From contig DXFV01000019.1 of assembly GCA_019114265.1 (NCBI GenBank), positions 1 through 17,054 on the forward strand: a DNA stretch of 17,054 bases, given 5' to 3'. The stretch's first letter is position 1. The number at the start of each line of letters is the position of its first letter. The notes beneath the pieces were generated by a model that saw only the letters and a program-made list of their open reading frames with translations, was not told the DNA's origin and made no database searches. This DNA comes from Anaerofilum faecale (lineage in GTDB: Bacteria > Bacillota > Clostridia > Oscillospirales > Ruminococcaceae). The position numbers and the translations under genes were made by a program. Positions 15,763 to 17,054 of this stretch are shown here, in pieces.

Positions 15763-15795
15763 TCCGCGCCTCACCACACAGAAGGAGAGACTATC

Positions 15796-16344
15796 ATGAA
15801 CCTGCCCAACAAACTCACGCTGGCCCGCATCCTGCTGATCCCGGTGTTCGTGGCCATTCTGGAGATCGCCTTCCCCGGCCAGTACCTGTGGGCGGCGCTG
15901 GTTTTTGCCGCCGCCAGCTTCACCGACTACCTCGACGGCCATATCGCCCGCAAATACCATCTGGTCACCGATTTCGGCAAATTCGCCGATCCCCTGGCCG
16001 ATAAGATCCTCACCACCACCGCCCTGATCTACCTGGTGCGGATGGACCTGTGCCATCCGATCGTGCTGGTGATCGTGATCGCCCGCGAGTTCGCGGTGTC
16101 CGGCGTGCGGATGGTCGCGGCCGGCGCGCCCGGCGGCAAGGTGATCGCCGCCAACATGTGGGGCAAGGCGAAAACCATGCTGCAGATGGTGTCGGTGCTG
16201 GTCATCCTGGTGATGCTGGGCGTGGGCAGCAGCTATACCCCTGTGGTGTCCCATATCCTGATGTGGGCGGTGGGCCTGCTGACGCTGGTGTCCGGCGTGC
16301 AGTATCTGTGGGGCAACCGCGAATTCATCAACACCGCCAAATGA
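15796..16344 (+). CDS. pgsA: CDP-diacylglycerol--glycerol-3-phosphate 3-phosphatidyltransferase
   Basis: PgsA joins CDP-diacylglycerol to glycerol 3-phosphate to make phosphatidylglycerol phosphate, the committed step to phosphatidylglycerol and cardiolipin. The 182-residue membrane protein carries the full CDP-alcohol phosphatidyltransferase signature D44-xx-D47-G48-xx-A51-R52-x8-G61-xxx-D65-xxx-D69 (TDYLDGHIARKYHLVTDFGK then FADPLADK). The start NLPNKLTLARILLIPVF is typical of PgsA, and helices fill the rest. The REFAVSGVRMVAA and GKAKTMLQM stretches are also family features. ATG 15796 follows AAGGAGAG. It lies between rimO and a small membrane-protein gene. Confidence 0.95.
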   Translation: MNLPNKLTLARILLIPVFVAILEIAFPGQYLWAALVFAAASFTDYLDGHIARKYHLVTDFGKFADPLADKILTTTALIYLVRMDLCHPIVLVIVIAREFAVSGVRMVAAGAPGGKVIAANMWGKAKTMLQMVSVLVILVMLGVGSSYTPVVSHILMWAVGLLTLVSGVQYLWGNREFINTAK

Positions 16345-16360
16345 GCAGGAGGAGAGCCGC

Positions 16361-16837
16361 ATGAAATACATCCGACACGAGTCTTCCATCTTCAACCTGC
16401 CCGCCAGCGTGGTGGGCGCCGCGGCCTACCTGCTGGTGGGCGTGGGGATGCTGGTGCCGCTGGTGGCGCAGTTCAGCCTGCTGGTGGCGCTGGCCCTGTT
16501 CCTGCTGGAGCGCCGCAGCCAGATGGCGCGCGCGCACTGTTTGCAGGCCACGCTGCTGCAGGCGCTGTACAACCTGATCTGCATGGCGGCCGCCTTTGTC
16601 ATCAGCCGCCTGGTGGGCCCGGCGATGGGCATGTCTGGCGAGGCGATCCTCTCTGCCTATGCCATACTGGTGTGGGTGCTGGCCGCGCTGGTGGTCGGCA
16701 TGGCGCTGGTGGGCATTTCGGCCAGCCTGCGCTGGCGCAGCGTGCGTCTGCCGCTGGCAGCTCCCATCGCCATCTGGCTGATGAAGCGCTGGCCCAGCGC
16801 CATCGACCGCACCGCGTTTCTCGAGCGGGACGAATGA
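16361..16837 (+). CDS. Small multi-pass membrane protein, DUF4870/Tic20-like
   Basis: This 158-residue protein has about four hydrophobic segments (13-33, 36-49, 63-82 and 97-122). Between the second and third is a charged turn with ARAHCLQATLLQAL, which resembles the H-x-x-Q-A motif of DUF4870 (Tic20-like) proteins. The assignment rests on this pattern and on the N-terminal layout and is moderate only. ATG 16361 is preceded by AGGAGGA, 16 bases after the pgsA stop, so it shares the pgsA transcript. A 9-base inverted repeat begins 3 bases after its stop. The C-terminal part (APIAIWLMKRWPSAIDRTAF) has a further weakly hydrophobic stretch. Confidence 0.65.
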   Translation: MKYIRHESSIFNLPASVVGAAAYLLVGVGMLVPLVAQFSLLVALALFLLERRSQMARAHCLQATLLQALYNLICMAAAFVISRLVGPAMGMSGEAILSAYAILVWVLAALVVGMALVGISASLRWRSVRLPLAAPIAIWLMKRWPSAIDRTAFLERDE

Positions 16838-16839
16838 CG

Positions 16840-16870
16840 CGCTTTTCCTTTACAAGAAGGCGGAAAAGCG
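16840..16870. promoter_or_regulatory. Perfect 9-base inverted repeat enclosing a -35 box
   Basis: CGCTTTTCC (16840-16848) and GGAAAAGCG (16862-16870) flank a 13-base centre that holds the TTTACA -35. The right arm fills the promoter spacer and ends 2 bases before the -10. No T-run follows, so a terminator is less likely than an operator; it could serve weakly as both. Confidence 0.6.
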
Positions 16871-16877
16871 GTACAAT
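16849..16877 (+). promoter_or_regulatory. Promoter of the 3'-edge lipoprotein gene
   Basis: TTTACA (16849-16854) and TACAAT (16872-16877) are exactly 17 bases apart, 57 bases before ATG 16935. This is a strong housekeeping-type match. Confidence 0.75.
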
Positions 16878-16934
16878 AAATGCAGCATGTGCGCACCGGC
16901 GCACCCCAGAAAAACAAATGGAGAGGAACCGACA

Positions 16935-17054
16935 ATGAAACGACTGGTATCGGCCGTATTGGCCTGTGCGCTGACCGGGGGCCTGTTTGCAGGCTGCGGC
17001 CAAGCGCCTTCGTCCCCCAGCACCCCTGCGTCCGCCGGCAGCCAGCCGGTGGCC
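16935..17054 (+). CDS. Lipoprotein, N-terminal part only (runs off window)
   Basis: Forty residues are visible. A basic start MKRL, a hydrophobic stretch (VSAVLACALTGGLFAG) and the lipobox LFAGC with the lipidated cysteine at 21 are followed by a Ser/Pro/Ala-rich linker. ATG 16935 follows GAGAGGAAC. This is the usual start of a Gram-positive substrate-binding or other surface lipoprotein, but nothing beyond the linker is visible, so the class is open. It is driven by its own promoter and is probably the first gene of a new operon. Confidence 0.85.
   Translation, partial: MKRLVSAVLACALTGGLFAGCGQAPSSPSTPASAGSQPVA

Noticed and set aside
15723..15795. Terminator between rimO and pgsA
   Set aside because: The 7-base hairpin has no T-run, and pgsA has no clear promoter of its own, so read-through is more likely.

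Overview
The window looks like chromosomal DNA of a GC-rich, low-oxygen member of the Firmicutes, most likely Clostridia in the Oscillospiraceae/Ruminococcaceae (Faecalibacterium/Gemmiger/Subdoligranulum neighbourhood). Three things point there: strong AGGAGG-type ribosome sites, Firmicutes-like promoters (TTGNNN-N17/18-TAYAAT) standing out as AT-rich islands in GC-rich DNA, and double-hairpin intergenic repeats of the kind I recall from that group. The genus is inference.

Layout. (1) 1-1986 is the right end of a prophage or phage-tail-like element, read rightwards: the C-terminal part of a tail-collar fibre protein, a GH25 lysozyme with two LysM repeats, a small membrane/coiled-coil protein and a holin, closed by a bidirectional terminator. 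(2) 2026-3677 holds a small DUF6483-like gene (minus) and an AI-2E family permease (plus), fired from divergent promoters. (3) 3678-3860 is a hairpin-rich intergenic stretch with a dispersed repeat and a bidirectional terminator. (4) 3861-6660 is a minus-strand pair: a large membrane-anchored protein of unknown function, then an aldo/keto reductase with a C-terminal two-cluster ferredoxin domain. (5) 6847-10303, divergent from that pair, is a three-gene signalling operon: a lipoprotein with FG-GAP-like calcium loops, an OmpR-type response regulator and a membrane histidine kinase. (6) 10304-10537 carries a second, rearranged repeat copy ending in a terminator, then a promoter. (7) 10538-12402 is yqhQ (DUF1385) overlapping prmC. 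(8) 12548-16837 is recA-recX-rimO, with 4-base ATGA overlaps, followed by pgsA and a DUF4870-like membrane protein. (9) From 16840 a promoter enclosed in an inverted repeat drives a second lipoprotein cut by the window edge.

The genes fall into a lysis module, a sensory module, and a housekeeping block that joins recombination (recA/recX), translation-factor and ribosome modification (prmC, rimO) and phospholipid synthesis (pgsA). I see no CRISPR array, tRNA, rRNA, insertion sequence or integrase. No clearly new system is evident. The least explained parts are the lipoprotein/two-component operon with its divergent unknown membrane protein, the paired dispersed repeats, and the palindromes at the recA and 16.85 kb promoters. 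No intergenic stretch exceeds 300 bases.
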